A stretch of 64,000 nucleotides of DNA. It comes from Plicaturopsis crispa FD-325 SS-3. Lineage: Eukaryota > Basidiomycota > Agaricomycetes > Amylocorticiales > Amylocorticiaceae. The stretch covers positions 283,170 to 347,169 of the forward strand of contig KN832561.1 of assembly GCA_000827205.1 (NCBI GenBank), given 5' to 3'. Numbering within the stretch: the first letter of the stretch is position 1; each line of letters opens with the position of its first letter. Of the stretch, positions 1-12,399 are shown in pieces. The translations under genes and the position numbers were made by a program. The notes beneath the pieces were generated by a model, which saw nothing but the letters and a program-made list of their open reading frames with translations, made no database searches and was not told the DNA's origin.

Positions 1-357
1 GCGTCAGCGCGTGGCGTCTGCAGCGTTCAGTTCGCTCCGTTAGTGTATCGCAGAATCGGCCGGAGGACACGGGGAGGGAAGAAGGATAGAGACGTACTTG
101 AGCTCGGCAGTCTTCGCGAGGTGCACGAGATCCTTCGTCCAGTCGCCCGTAGCTACCAGAGGCGTCTGCTGTTGCCCTTGCTGTCCCTGTCCCTGCCCCT
201 GCTGTCCATGCTGCCCCTGCCCCTGCCCCTGCTGCTGTTGCTGCGAATGTGATGGTTGCTGCGGTTGAGATTGCTGCCCATCGACAACACTCGACGGGCC
301 CGCCTGCGCAGCGAGGAAGTTGCCCGATGTCGGCGCGTACGGCTGGTGGTGCGCCAT
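1..357 (-). CDS. Gln-rich protein, 5' end only (runs off the left edge)
   Basis: The first exon (357 down to 98) starts MAHHQPYAPTSGNF and contains a low-complexity tract of Gln and Gln-Gly repeats at about residues 28-64. It then reads into a more ordered segment, GDWTKDLVHLAKTAELK. A GT donor at 97-96, a CTAAC branch-like site and a CAG acceptor give a second exon (17 down to 1) that continues in frame as K-R-H-A-L-T. The gene therefore extends beyond the window. The Gln tract resembles those in transcription or chromatin factors, but I do not recognise the family and assign no function. The ordered segment is probably the start of a helical domain. The start codon is the first ATG of the open frame and is uncertain. 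Confidence 0.6.
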
Positions 358-2570
358 CTTGCTGATAATACAAACGCGATTATTACGCAGAGAACTGGAA
401 ACTAGAGTGGCGAGGGTACGCGAGGACTCCGACCACTTTCAAGTGATCCTCAAATTGATAGCGGGAGGTATTTTGGCCAATGGGGGGAGGGTGGCGCGGG
501 TATTTGGTGGTGTTAGGATTGGTCGGGCTATGGACGCTCGTCCATCGCTACTGCTAAGATACTTACTTTGTTTGTGGATTCGTGGATTGAATTTTTAAAT
601 CGTGCAGGATATAATATTTTGTATTGTTGTTGTAAAGAAGTACAGTGGATAGAAATTTGACGATATCTGCGTCAAAGTGCTCAGTGCTGCGGCCGTGTCC
701 CGAAATGCTTGGAAACAGAAACGCAGCATCTCCACAGTTGAACACACGCTCCAAGCCGCCGCCCGAGAAGCCTAAGCCTGGAGATGATTTAGGTGCACCA
801 CAAAGTCAGCCTGCGCCGCAGTATAATGCAGCAAGGTCGCAGTAAGGCCGACGGCATCGTAAACGGGTGCGACAGCGGACGAGTAGATATCTCCCTGTAG
901 ATAGATAGGTAAATCAGGGAGTTAAGACGGTCAGTGGCGTCTGAGCAAGAAGATACAACATACAACGTAGCTTACTATTACTTATCGATATAGGGCCTAC
1001 CCAAACGGAGGAATCGACGGGACGAATGGGAGTCGTACGGCCGCACACCTGAGGTGTCGGTGCTAAAGACTCGGGTTTCCAGGACGATGATATACATGTA
1101 TGTGTCGTATCCAGCGTCCGCTGTCTTCGGAAACGAGGGTTAAGGGTCGAGATTGGGGGCCCGATTTCACGCCAGGACACTGCCCGGATAACGACATGAA
1201 TCGCCAGTGCTCGCCTCTGCGCAAATTCCGTGTTCGCCTCAATCCAAGTTCCGTGACACAGCACCTAATTCGGAAGATGAGTAGTGCAGTGAGCAAGACG
1301 CATGTTCCCCAGGCGACGAAAGGCTATCACCACGCAGTTCGAGCGAGCGCTCAGGTATTCGAAACACAGCGCCTGCATTCTTCTTCACGTCCCCCGCGTT
1401 TCAAGAGCACTTCACCTTTTTTTCGCGCTAAGGAGCAGACGGCTTTCGCGGTTTCTGCACAACCTGATTTATGATCTGCACAACATTAAGCACGGCGCGA
1501 GTGAATGGGGATGCCGGTGTCTTGTGTTCGTAACATAGGCACGCTAAACTCTGTCCGTCGTTGTCGGAGCCCTCCCTCGGTGATCATGATGACTGTCATC
1601 CCGCGAATAAGCTTTTGTATAGTGCGGGGAAAGGAACGACATGAGCGTGCTTACATATATTGAGTTAAGTCCCGCGCAATCCGGCTTTAATGGACGGCGC
1701 GTGCGGAGACCCGACGTGAAGGAAGGAGGGTACAGCCCCGCAAGGCCGGACGCAACGTTAACAGCGCGTTAAATCCTGGGCGATGTCCGGTGTGGGCCAA
1801 ATTTTTTTGGTGGTTTTCGTAGCGATCCTCGTAAAAACGATACGGGCGTCCGTATACTATTTCCGCGATGTCATAGTGCGAGAGATTGTACACGGGCGAG
1901 ACTCGGGTGTTTCGAGCGTCGGACCAGCGCCGCCGATGACGATTAGCGTCCGGGACGAGCAGCTCGGGCGACGGGATTGAACAGTCCAAAGGTCGAGGTA
2001 ACACCGCGCGTGTTCGTCGAACAGTACCATATCCTCGTGAAAGGGTCTGTGTTGGAGAGGATACGCGTCGACCCTGCTTGGTGGAATCGCGTTGGCTTGA
2101 ATTCGGAGCTTGTTGGTGTCCATTGCGCGTCGCGTCCAAGGGTCGTACAACGCGTACGCGTGTCTGTCGTGGAAACGTTTGTTTATGCGGCTTATTGAGG
2201 ACGAATCAGCGCGTCGATCTGCGTCGTGAATCGTCGGCGTATCACACGATAGCGGCGAGAGTCACTGGAAAGTTTGTCGACCGGGTTGCCGTTGCAGATT
2301 AACCACGATAATAATGGGGAGATTGTTCGTGTGTTGGAACACACGAGAGGATCGAGCCACAAGCTATCAGAAACACCTGGCCTGTCGGTGTTGGGTCGGT
2401 GAGGACAGTTCTGAACTTGAACCTGCAATGAGCGCCCAGTGAGCGCCCCTAATTGCCACGTGCCAAAATATTTCAGCGAAACCTCCCGAGCGAGTCGCGA
2501 CCTCCGCGTTCTGTCCTGACACCTCCTCCAAAACTCGAAAACCAACTCGGTATACACCGTTTAGCCCACT
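358..2570. other. Gene-poor interval between the Gln-rich gene and NAA20
   Basis: About 2.2 kb with only short overlapping ORFs on both strands and no recognisable domain. A minus-strand stretch at about 1690-2190 shows protein-like patches in two different frames (for example FHEDMVLFDEHARCYLDLW and YDIAEIVYGRPYRFYEDRY). It could be a decayed gene fragment, but I cannot connect the patches with splice sites. The last 200 bp must hold the NAA20 promoter. No clear TATA box is visible. Confidence 0.4.
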
Positions 2571-3352
2571 ATGAGCGTTCTGCGACCTTTCAAGGCGACA
2601 GACATGTTCAAGTTTAACAACATGTGCGTTCAAAATACAGAGACCGCACTATTTCTCTGACTGGACGTCTACAGAAACTTGGACCTATGGACGGAAACGG
2701 TGCGTCTCCTAGTCCATTAGAGCAAGGCATTGGCGCGCTCAAAGCGTGTTTACCGTATAGTATGGTATTAATTTTTACCTGAGCTATCTTTCGCGATGGC
2801 CCGACCTATGCTGTGTCCAGGAGGCCCCTAGCGGGCGCATGATGGGCTATGGTGCGTGTTATCCGCATGCCTATTCTGCTATTCTCCAGTCACCCAACTG
2901 ACATGATTCATAGTCCTTGGAAAAGCGGAAGGCGCGTCAACGGAATGGCACGGCCACGTTACCGCCATCACCGTCGCGCCCGAATACCGCCGCCTCTCCC
3001 TCGCGCGCAAGATGATGTCCCTCCTCGAGCTCGTGTCCGACCAAATATACAAGGGCTTTTTCGTGGACCTGTATGTGCGCTGTACGAACCAGGTGGCCAT
3101 CGGCATGTACGAGGGTATGGGGTACAGCGTGTACCGACGCGTGAAGGAGTATTATGGGAGCATGGGCGTAGGGAAGGGCGGGCGAGACGAAGAGGATGCA
3201 TTCGGTACGTCGGCAGCGCCCCTAAATAAACGCCTACTCAAAGCCTCATTCACAATCTAGATATGCGAAAACCACTATCACGGGATCCACATCGACGCTC
3301 CGTACGATCCAACGGGCGCCTCATGATCGTGAGCGCACACGATGTGTCGTGA
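2571..3352 (+). CDS. naa20: N-alpha-acetyltransferase 20, NatB catalytic subunit (NAA20/Nat3)
   Basis: Catalytic subunit of NatB, which acetylates nascent N-termini starting Met-Asp, Met-Glu, Met-Asn or Met-Gln at the ribosome with auxiliary subunit NAA25. Five exons (2571-2623, 2675-2699, 2761-2851, 2914-3204, 3261-3352) keep frame and give 183 residues, close to the family size of about 178. The start MSVLRPFKATDMFKFNN matches the conserved NAA20 N-terminus. The GNAT core is clear: HGHVTAITVAPEYRRLSLA is the acetyl-CoA loop (family R/Q-x-x-G-x-G/A site, here R-R-L-S-L-A, with Ser where Gly is usual). It is followed by GFFVDLYVRCTNQVAIGMY and the C-terminal DMRKPLSRDPHRRSVR. The gene is convergent with IML1, with 65 bp between stop codons. 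Exon 2 is only 25 nt. Confidence 0.95.
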
Positions 3353-3417
3353 AAAGTTCATTAGATTTCAGGTACTTATATGTATGAGAACTACACTAAT
3401 AATGTCTACAATGCTTT

Positions 3418-6400
3418 CTATATGCTCAACGGCGGAGGCTCCTCTGGCCCGTGCTCCAACATCGCAAGCTCCTCGTCGTAAAAATCGAGTAACCGCTTTC
3501 TATCCGTACAAAATGCATTCAACTGCACCCTGATATCCTCCGCAGCCACCGCCGCGGGCCTCCCGCCCTTGCTATTCATCGCCGCGCCCATCCTGCCCGG
3601 GCCCATCAGGCGGTTCGTGAGGAACAAGAACCCGCGCGAGCCCCCGAGCACCTGCACGAACGCCACGCCCGTGCGGTGCACGAACTGCGAGTGCGCATAC
3701 GGCGAGCGGCGGTACGAGTACACGAAATCGACCTGCTGCGGGTAGAGCGCAGCCGCCTCGACGTCGAGGATGAACCCAAAGCGCCTGAGGAGCGCGTACT
3801 CGAAGTAGTGCGCGGTCTGCGTGCCCTCCGGCACGCGCTTCTCGATGTTCATCACGAAGGGCGCGGGCACCGCGAGCCGGATCGGGAAGCAGGATTGGAA
3901 GGCGTTGCGCTCGCGGATGTCGCTGATTTGCGTGACGTAGGCCTCGACGAGCTTGAGCCCGTAGCGCTCGATCGTGCGGCTCCATGTCTTGAGGCGCTCG
4001 TCGATGAAGCTCGCGGTCGTGCCGATCCATTGCAGCTCGAAGTGGAAGACGGTCGCGGGGTTGTGGATGATATCGTGGTGCAGGATGACGGGTTCTGCTT
4101 GATCGCTCTTCTGCAGGAAGAATAGCGACGTCAGGCAGTTATCGAGAAGCGAATACGGTAGAATATACCTTGGCCGGATCTATGTCGATAACCATAGTTT
4201 GGCTGAGGATGAGTTGCTTCCTATTTTTCCGAGGACTTGACGCGGAAATCTTCCCTACGTTCGACGGATAATGGCCGCCGCGGGTCAAGTTCTCGTCTCC
4301 AACGGCATGGCGCGATCTAAACCACCCGCGCGGAGTAGAAGGAACAGCATACTCGCCCTTCAAGCGGTAGAAATAATGCCTGTCCCGCAAACAATTAGCA
4401 ACACAGGCCTCCATATGCCTCAGCGAGAAACGCACCCGTCCAAAAAACCGTGGTTCCCTTTGCAATGCTCGAAGAGGCCCTGCTCCTGCAGCTTGACACC
4501 CCACTCCGCGCCCTGCTCTCGAGAGGACACGTCGCGAAACTCCCGCACCAACCAGGACACAAAATCGAAACCAGTGAACGCGTCTGGATAGTGCAAGTGG
4601 TGCCACTGGTAGTGCTTGATAGGGACCGCATCCTCCTCGCGCATGGCCTTCGCAATCGCCAACAGTGAAGTATCGCCAATCTCGCGCTCGCTCTTCATTT
4701 TCTTCCGAAGTGGGCCCGCAGCGTGGAGCTCGTCGAGCTGGGCCATGAGAGAGCTATCGAGCACCGACGACGCCGGGAGAAGCGTCGTCGGCAGGAAACG
4801 CACAGGCGGCGGCGGGTTCGTTTTCTCCTCTGGGAATTGCCAGCGCAGCTTGGAGAACATGTCCGCTAGCTTGTCGATGCCCATGAGCCGGATTTCCTCG
4901 GCGTTGAGCATCTCGCCGGAGGGTCCGAGCTTGGTCTGCGGGGCCTCTGCGGTCGGCATTACGATGAATCGCGTACGCCAGTAGCGTAGCGACTCGCTGA
5001 ATTGGTGCTCGAATCCGGCGACGAGCATGTCGAGCCTGGGTCATCGAATCAGCCATCCGTATAGAAACCGACGTAGAAAAATACATACCTATTCCACCCA
5101 TAGTTCTCCAAGCCGTGCGACGTGAACTTCGTCTCGAGCTCGGTATAGCCCACTCCAAGCTTTGGCCAAATCAAACACTGGTAACTGAAAGGCGAAGACG
5201 GGGGCATCCTCCTAGTAAAACGCCGCACTTGGATAGCCTCGCCGATATACGATATGCAATGGATCTCGTTGCTCATACTGAGATACACAGGGTCGTCCGC
5301 CGTCTGCAGTACCTCAGCGGCGCCTGCGGGTTTAGGCGTCAAGTCGTCGTCCATCAGGAAAGACTGCGTTCTCCGGGGCTGCGATCTATCTTCGAATTCC
5401 GTCGCCTTATGGGGCCGGAGGACGAACTGGAATCCCTGCGCCAGCCTGACCGCTACCATCTCCCGCATGACCGCCAGGGCCCATGCACGGCGGATCTCGT
5501 GGATGTTGGTCCCTTTGATGACCGGCGGTTTCACGAAGAACGATCGCCGCACTTCAGACGGCTCGACGAGAAAATCGTAGGACGTTACATCGTACGAAGA
5601 TTCCAGTTCCGCGGAAGTAGGGAAATACTCGACGGTGAGTGGGAGGCAGCCCGGCGTCACGAGAGACTGCCACTTTATCTCGTGCTTGAACTGCGGAGTC
5701 GGGAATATGTGCTGCCATCGTCGCGCAAGGGAGAACTGTGCGTAAGACACAGACGAATTAGGCTGGGAAGGATTGGAACGATACGCTGAAGAAGATGTCG
5801 ACAATGGGACCGCCGTAAGGATCGAGCTGCTCATCGTGTTGCTGCGGCGCTTTGCAAACTGCGCCTCGTCGCGCGGGGGAGTGTTGAGCGGCGATTGTCT
5901 GGAGTACAGGCCTCCTCGGTGAGGCATCATGGACTCCTCCTCGAACGTTCGGCTCAGATTCGATCTCGGTGTAGTAGAATTTTTGATGGCCATAGGCCGT
6001 GGTGAGACGGCCAAGGTACTTTGCGTCGTGGACTTGGGAGATGACGGCAATATTCGGATAGGTTGTGTGGTGACAACGAGGCTTGTAACAGCCGAAGCAG
6101 ACACTGACGAGGTCTGAGGCTCACTGGGCCCGCTCCTGAAAGGATTGAAAAGCCAGGACGGGGCGAATTTGGAGACCTTCGAGCTTCGACCCGTACTTGA
6201 GTCGCGTGGGTTCCGGTCGGCGGTCGAGGATGATGTCGATGTCGAATGAGTAGAGCGCACAGATCGCATTGATGATTGCGAGGGGGATGTGCTCAACAAA
6301 CCCGACGAAGCGGCGAACATCGTGTCCGCATGAGATGGCTCGGGGGGCAGATCTCGAAGGATATGCCGAGGACTTTCTTCGATGGGGGCGATGCGTGCAG

Positions 6401-8435
6401 AGATGATAGAATTACGATGGGAGGCTATGGAGCGTTTCTCCAAGCCTGATCGGTAAGACGAGGGCATGATTGTCCCACTGCCTGCAGAGCCGTAAGAATT
6501 TCGGTTTGTAGCAGGAAGCTTGGAATCGTTCTTGGTCGCAAATATATCGGAATCGAATTTGTCGGCGTCCGCCTGAGTGAAGTTCGAGTCGGGAACGAAT
6601 CCATCCCGCGGCGTGGCAAGAGGGTCGCTCTGGTCAGGAAGGAATGCAATTTCGATGCTCGATAGTACATCGTGCTCCAAAAGGCCCAGCATTTGTATCT
6701 CGTGCATTTTTGCACAGGCGATAAATCTGCAAAACAATCGTCGTAAATTCACGCAAGCTCCGTCCCACCGGGTCGAATGCACCTACCGGTCGTCTCTGAA
6801 GGGCAAGTCCATCTGTTTATCCCAGAAACTGACTGACATCCAAAACGGCTCCCACCAAAACGTCGATCTCTCGCGGCCAGCCGATTCCTTGGGATCGTCG
6901 TCTCCGCCCCAGAGGGGGTCTGTTGCTCGCGCATGTCCTTTACCATCCCTGTCGTCCCTATCAAGCCGAAGCTCAGGCTCCAGACCCTGGAAGCTCAGAA
7001 TAGGGCTTTGATGTAGGGGTGGTTTCGCAAGTGAGACGAGATCAAGACCGAAACCTTGGTCAAGCATTCGAGTCGTCGTAAGGCGGAGAAGCTGCTTCGA
7101 GACCTTGAAGTACCCCGTGCCAGGTGTAATTAGGATAGTAGCTGCACCTGTGAGGGACAACGAGCGGTCGATGTAATGGGTTTCCGTAGGATTTAGGCCT
7201 AGATTCAAAGCCTCCAGGATAGGGCCTTCATGTGCAAATGACAGACGTCCGACCAAACGCACTTGATCAGCGGGACCCATTGCCGCAGTCTCTAGCGTCG
7301 CCCGATGGTAGTGATGCGTCAGCAGGATATCTCTCTGGAAGTCCCAAAACGACGTTTTTAGGCCGACAAGAGTGGATTTCCAGTCGTTGATCACTTCCAG
7401 ATCCGTGATGACCTTGTAGAAATCCTTGTACCAACCTCCGTCGTCGTCCCGCCGTAGGGGGCCGGCCGCGTATTCGATTTCTGACTGGTCGTAGTAGACT
7501 CTGGATATGAGCACGATGGTAACAGTGTGGTTGGTCCCAGCCTCGCGCCATTTTCCGAAAAGAGCAGGCAAGAACGAATGCACGATCTTTTCGTTGTAGC
7601 GCTCGCCGTCGTCCGCAAATTCCCAGAGCTCTCGGCAGATTTGAATGAATATCGTAACCTTTGCCGACAGGGAGCGGAATATCGTCTTAGTGGAAGACGT
7701 CATGCATGCTGCTGATACCTGAAAAAACACATAAGTACTTTACGCTAAGGATTCAAATGCGCTCTTGCCTTTTTGCCGGCGGTGTATATGGTCTGTATCT
7801 TTGCACATATGGATCCAAGGAACTTGATTTCTTGATCCTTGTACACGCATTGTCCAACTAGCGCTTCCCCCATCCTCCACATGTCGTTGCGCCCCAGGTA
7901 CTGGTCCTGGAACACGAACTCTACGTAGTCCGCACAAAACAGGGTTTTGTCTACCTATACAACAGTAAGCATGTTGGAATAGCGCGCAAGGTCTGGCAAC
8001 GTACCTTTGAGATAGTGACTTCCCCATTATTCCTCAACCCAAACGCGTCGGCAATTGGTTTGGCGATAGAGATCTTGTACGACGCGTAAATTAGCTCTCT
8101 GTGTCAAGTCATTACACCAGGATCGCATGCCACTGCACCTGAAGCTGGGGCTTCGGGCACCCCTCATCCTTGGGAACCACGAAGAGGAATCCAGACGAAG
8201 TATCCTCGGAGTTGCCGCCCGTGATCTGAAGCATGTCCCCCTCAGCGACGCCTGGCCACCACGACTGGTTGAAGATCACGGTGGGTGGGTCTTTGGCATC
8301 ATGCACCCAGGAATTAAAGCCTTTGACATCGCCGATTTGGAGCGGTGGGACTGGAGGGTTTCTCAGTATGGACTGGGCAGTATTCGACCGCCTGCGACCG
8401 TAATGGTGTTGGGATTCAGCCCGGGAGGTAGACAT
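3418..8435 (-). CDS. iml1: IML1/DEPDC5, GATOR1 (SEACIT) subunit
   Basis: Subunit of the GTPase-activating complex that inhibits Rag GTPases and TORC1 at the vacuole during amino-acid starvation. Eight exons (8435-8139, 8073-8005, 7954-7769, 7718-6787, 6726-5089, 5035-4436, 4379-4169, 4110-3418) hold frame throughout and give 1541 residues; yeast Iml1 is about 1580. The N-terminal IML1 domain includes ADYVEFVFQDQYLGRNDMW, STKTIFRSLSAKVTIFIQ and ETHYIDRSLSLTGA. A Ser-rich linker sits at about residues 540-730. The DEP domain lies near residues 1190-1250 (FTGFDFVSWLVREFRDV) and is followed by the conserved C-terminal domain. Intron 3 (7768-7719) begins GCAAG, a GC-AG intron; removing it joins AGKK to VSAACMTSSTKT as in the family. 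The gene diverges from the GH6 gene across 860 bp. Confidence 0.95.
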
Positions 8436-9296
8436 CTAGGAAAGTCCTGATCATTGGTTAAGACACGGAGAAAAATGCGTGCTCGTTCAATGGAGCAGGT
8501 AGTTTCGTGCAGTATGTATGGTACAGACGAAGTCGCGGTGCAAGCACCAAATGGCAAATGAAACCGGAAAACGCGCGCAAGAGGATCGGAAGCAATCAGG
8601 CTCTCTTCCTCCCACCACCATCTCGAGCATCTCTTGAATATGATTTTACTTGCATACTTGGTCTGAGGGCTATTTTCAACCATGACATTTGCATGTCATT
8701 GAAAGAGAAACCTGGGATAGTTCGCCCCACCTTGGATAACTTCGCCTCGATTGGCACACCCTCACCGTCTTCGCCATTTGGGCTAACAGTGGCACCAGGA
8801 GCAAGCTTATCAAAGGAAGCAACGTTTTCCCGTCTATCACTGCCTTCACGAGATCATGCCTCTACGTACTGAGGTATCGAAATGATATCGTTTTCTTGGG
8901 GCACTGCGCATCGTCTGCGGGGTCATTTACCAGAACCCCCACATCCGACGTTCAACCGAGTAGTTGCACAGCGACTAGGTGTGTTTGTTCTCTGCTTCTT
9001 ATGGTATCCAGCAACGACCCATGTGGTCTGAACGACATGAAAAACGTACTCATAAGTTGCTCAGGAATCTTATGACCTCCATCATCAGAGCCTCCATACC
9101 GATGTGTATCCGCCCCCCTTCGTTTCTACCTCTGCACCGGTCCCCGTCTCTCGTATTCGGTTCAACGCCGGATATTTTCTGCCACCATACCCACACCAAT
9201 ATTTCCGCATCCTCTGGCGGGGCTATTATCTGGGACGTATAAAGGCTATGGCTTGGAGGGGTAGATGCTCAGGCGGCTCCCCTCCCCCCTTCCGAC
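8436..9296. other. Divergent intergenic region of IML1 and the cellobiohydrolase
   Basis: 861 bp with no credible coding exon. It must carry both promoters. The cellobiohydrolase side has a good TATA box at 9238-9243 and a pyrimidine-rich stretch (CTCCCCTCCCCCC) just before its ATG. Confidence 0.6.
9238..9243 (+). promoter_or_regulatory. TATA box of the GH6 cellobiohydrolase gene
   Basis: TATAAA lies 54 nt before the start codon, at the distance expected for a strongly inducible secreted-enzyme gene with a short 5' leader. Only the motif and spacing are seen. Confidence 0.6.
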
Positions 9297-11028
9297 ATGT
9301 TCAAGTTTTCTGCCCTCTTGGCGTTGGTCTCCCTGGCCTGCTCCTCAGCTTTCCCGTACGCGCCTGCCACTGACTCTGCGGCATCGAGCTCGGCTGCTGC
9401 CAAGTTCCAAGCGAGGGCAGCCTCAGCTAACACCACTAACCCGTTCAGTGGCGTCACGGTGGGCATCCAAAATACCGAATAGACGCTACCCGCAGCACTC
9501 ATCATCGTATCGTTATAGCCGTACCTCAGCCCTTACTACCAGGCCGAGATCAATGCAGCAGCAGCGAACACCTCGGATGCTACCCTGAAGTCCAAGATCC
9601 TCGCGGTCGGAGAGGTACCCAACTTCACATGGCTGGATACAGGTAATGCGTCATGTCTTTATATCGTTAAGTATCACGGGACTAAGCATATCGGTATATT
9701 TCTTCAGTCTCTAAGGTCCCTACACTCGGCGACTACCTCAAGGACGCGGATTCCATCCAGTCTAGCACGGGCACCCCGCAGCTGTTGCAGATTGTGGTTT
9801 ACGATCTTCCAGACAGGTAAGGTTTTCGATGCAGATAAAAAGGGTCATATCGCTAACTTGGGCGCGTAGGGACTGTGCTGCTTTAGCCTCGTGCGTACAC
9901 CGTGTTCCTTAGTGAATTTAGAAAATGGCCTTCACTGACAGATGCATATACACAGAAACGGCGAATTCAGCATCTCGGACAACGGGCAGGCGAACTACTT
10001 TGATTATATTGATCAAATCGTCGCACAAATCAAGAGTAAGCCGCAATATCAACATATGCGACCTCCGCAGACACTAATCGGACACCACAGAATACCCCGA
10101 CGTCCGCGTCGTTGCCGTCATCGAGCCCGACTCCCTCGCCAATCTGGTCACGAACCTGTCTGTGCAGAAGTGTGCAAACGCCCAAACTACGTACCTGGCA
10201 TGCGTGAACTACGCTATCACCCAGCTGGCCTCTGTGGGTGTATACATGTACATCGACGCGGGACACGCTGGGTGGCTCGGATGGCCGGCGAACTTGACCC
10301 CCGCTGCACAATTGTTCGCTGAGGTCTACAAAAACGCGAGTTCCCCTGCTCTACTCAAGGGTCTAGCAACGAGTGCGTACATTCTGCTCATAAATTTGGA
10401 TCCCCGCTCATGTTGTCTTCGAATAGACGTTGCGAACTACAATGCCCTCACTACGGATTCCCCCGACCCGATCACACAGGGCGACGCTAACTACGACGAG
10501 AGCCTCTACATCAATGTGAGGAATCCTTTTCTCAACCGATCCCGGCCGTCTCTAACAGTGTCTCTCCACAGGCTCTGGCGCCTGCGCTTTCGGACCAAGG
10601 CTTCGACGCAACCTTCATCGTCGACCAAGGCCGGTCTGGTGTCCAGAACATCCGGAACGCCTGGGGCGATTGGTGCAATGTCAAGGGCGCGGGCTTTGGT
10701 ACTCGCCCCACCACCGACACCGGTGACCCATTGATCGACGCCATCGTCTGGGTCAAGCCCGGAGGTTCGTGTTCTCTCATTTTTTTTTGATTACGGAGGC
10801 TCATGATATATCGTGTTTTAGGCGAGTGCGATGGCACTAGCAACACTTCGTCGCCGCGATATGACAGCCACTGCGGTCTCGTGAGTTTTGACATGTCTCA
10901 CCAGCATTTTCCGGCCTGGCTCATGACCACTTTTTTAGTCTGATGCCTTCCAGCCTGCCCCGGAGGCTGGGACTTGGTTCGAGGCTTACTTCGAGTCCCT
11001 CATTGCGAACGCTAACCCGTCCTTCTGA
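9297..11028 (+). CDS. cel6A: GH6 cellobiohydrolase II, catalytic domain only
   Basis: Secreted inverting exo-glucanase releasing cellobiose from non-reducing ends of cellulose. Ten exons (9297-9458, 9519-9642, 9708-9816, 9870-9890, 9956-10035, 10091-10372, 10427-10515, 10572-10764, 10822-10880, 10939-11028) keep frame and give 402 residues. A signal peptide (MFKFSALLALVSLACSSAF) is followed by an Ala/Ser-rich stretch and then the catalytic domain. Both GH6 signatures are intact: VVYDLPDRDCAA, whose Asp is the proposed catalytic acid, and AVIEPDSLANLV with the second conserved Asp. The C-terminus carries the usual GECDGTSN and HCGLSDAFQPAPEAGTWFE. Most fungal CBHII enzymes have an N-terminal CBM1 with paired cysteines before a linker; here none is seen, so binding to crystalline cellulose is probably weak. 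The exon-1 donor (GTGGGC) is non-ideal but restores GVT-PYLSPYYQAE. Confidence 0.95.
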
Positions 11029-11801
11029 AAATTGAGTACATGACTGTACACTGTATCTATGAGATAGCTGTTTCCCGAATGCAAATTGCAGATTGTAGAC
11101 CTCATTTCCCAACGATACGAAAGCGCTCATATGTCGACGTGTTGAGGTCAGATGATTGTCAGATGACTCGGATCTTCCCTCGGCTAGCACTGGTGAAAAA
11201 TTGGTCATTCCAAGGGTTTTCGGAAAGCGGCCATGGCCCCGGAGGGGCCAAGGGTTTTCCGCGGTGGTTTGCCAAACCTGTAGGCCTACAGAATTGTTAC
11301 TCAGAGCTCTAAAAATTCGCGGAAAATCGCGAAAATAATCTGCATAAGCTCCTGCACCTCTCCATCAGCACTTCATAGCAATTAACTGCCTTGGGTGCAG
11401 TACAGTAGCTGTTATTGACCAAAATTTCGACTATTTCCGTGTTTTTGGTGCTTTACCAAGGCTCAGACATCAGGAAAACCCTGGATTCTTAAAAACCCCT
11501 AAGGCTTGCTAATTTCATATCAATTTCGCATAACGGCGGTAAAGGATACTAATGTCTTCAAGTCCCTAAGTTTTCGTAAGTTAGCAAGCTTCATGCTAAT
11601 TAGTCTCACTGTTGTACGGGTGTAGTTGTAATTGGTATCAGTGTATGTTCACTGCAGCTCATTGTGATGGCATTCAAAACTGAACTCCAAATTGTATCCG
11701 GGATCTTCAATTGCAACGGTTCTCGAGAAAAGTGTATTATATTATCAAGTAGAGTGGTACAGGATAGCGTAGATCAGGATGCACGAGTCCTCTAGATAAC
11801 G

Positions 11802-12122
11802 TTATTGCGACAAACGGGTACGCGAAGCCGTGCACCTGTCGCTGACATCCACCTGCACGGTGCATACACGGTCCATGTCGCGTCGCGGCGCATCTGCGCG
11901 GGCGACGGGGAGATGCGGCAGGACGTCGACCGGCACGCGCCGCTTGCGCGCAAAGTAAAGCAGCTACGCGGCGGGCGCGAGGCGCGGCGGGACAAGGCCG
12001 TAGTGCATAAGCGTGGGCACGGGCGTGCGCACACACGGGAGGGGTAGAGAGAGGAGGAGGAGGAGATGGAAGGTGGGCAGTAGATGGCCGTCGACGTGGG
12101 TGCCTTGAAGTCGAGAGGCCAT
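11802..12122 (-). pseudogene. Possible GC-rich gene fragment with one in-frame stop
   Basis: From an ATG at 12122 the frame reads MASRLQGTHVDGHLLPTF, then a Leu-rich segment, to one TAG near 11967. It then continues as LLYFARKRRVPVDVLPHLPV to a TAA at 11802-11804, 107 codons in a single frame. The segment is much richer in GC than its surroundings. It may be a decayed exon of a membrane protein or a chance open frame in GC-rich DNA. No family is recognised. Confidence 0.2.
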
Positions 12123-12399
12123 ACTGGCTTGCACGAACAAGATGAGTGTGTTAAATGACTGTAGAATACTTAGGACTCACCATGGACAGAGAAAGACCGT
12201 GCCCCTAAGCATCCAGTACGGTGTTCTTCGTCATCTAGTGTGCCCTGCGCTGCATATGGCGGCAACGAGGACGGCAGACGAGGAATAAATGCTTGACGTG
12301 GCAGAAATCAGACGACACGACTCTGTGCGGCGCGCCGGCGCTAGAAGTTTAAACTCCGCTTGAACTTGCCTGCCACGTCGACGATTCGACTTTGCGTTC

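Noticed and set aside
645-845. Pro-rich 66-codon ORF near the left edge
   Set aside because: Single short low-complexity frame with no partner exon; not enough to call a gene.
3572-4125. Long Arg/Ala-rich ORFs on both strands across the IML1 3' exon
   Set aside because: They are shadows of GC-rich IML1 coding sequence, whose own frame is strongly family-like.
11206-11485. Possible transposon ends (CCAAGGGTTTTC and an imperfect inverted copy near 11478)
   Set aside because: The inverted match is short and imperfect, and I see no target-site duplication.
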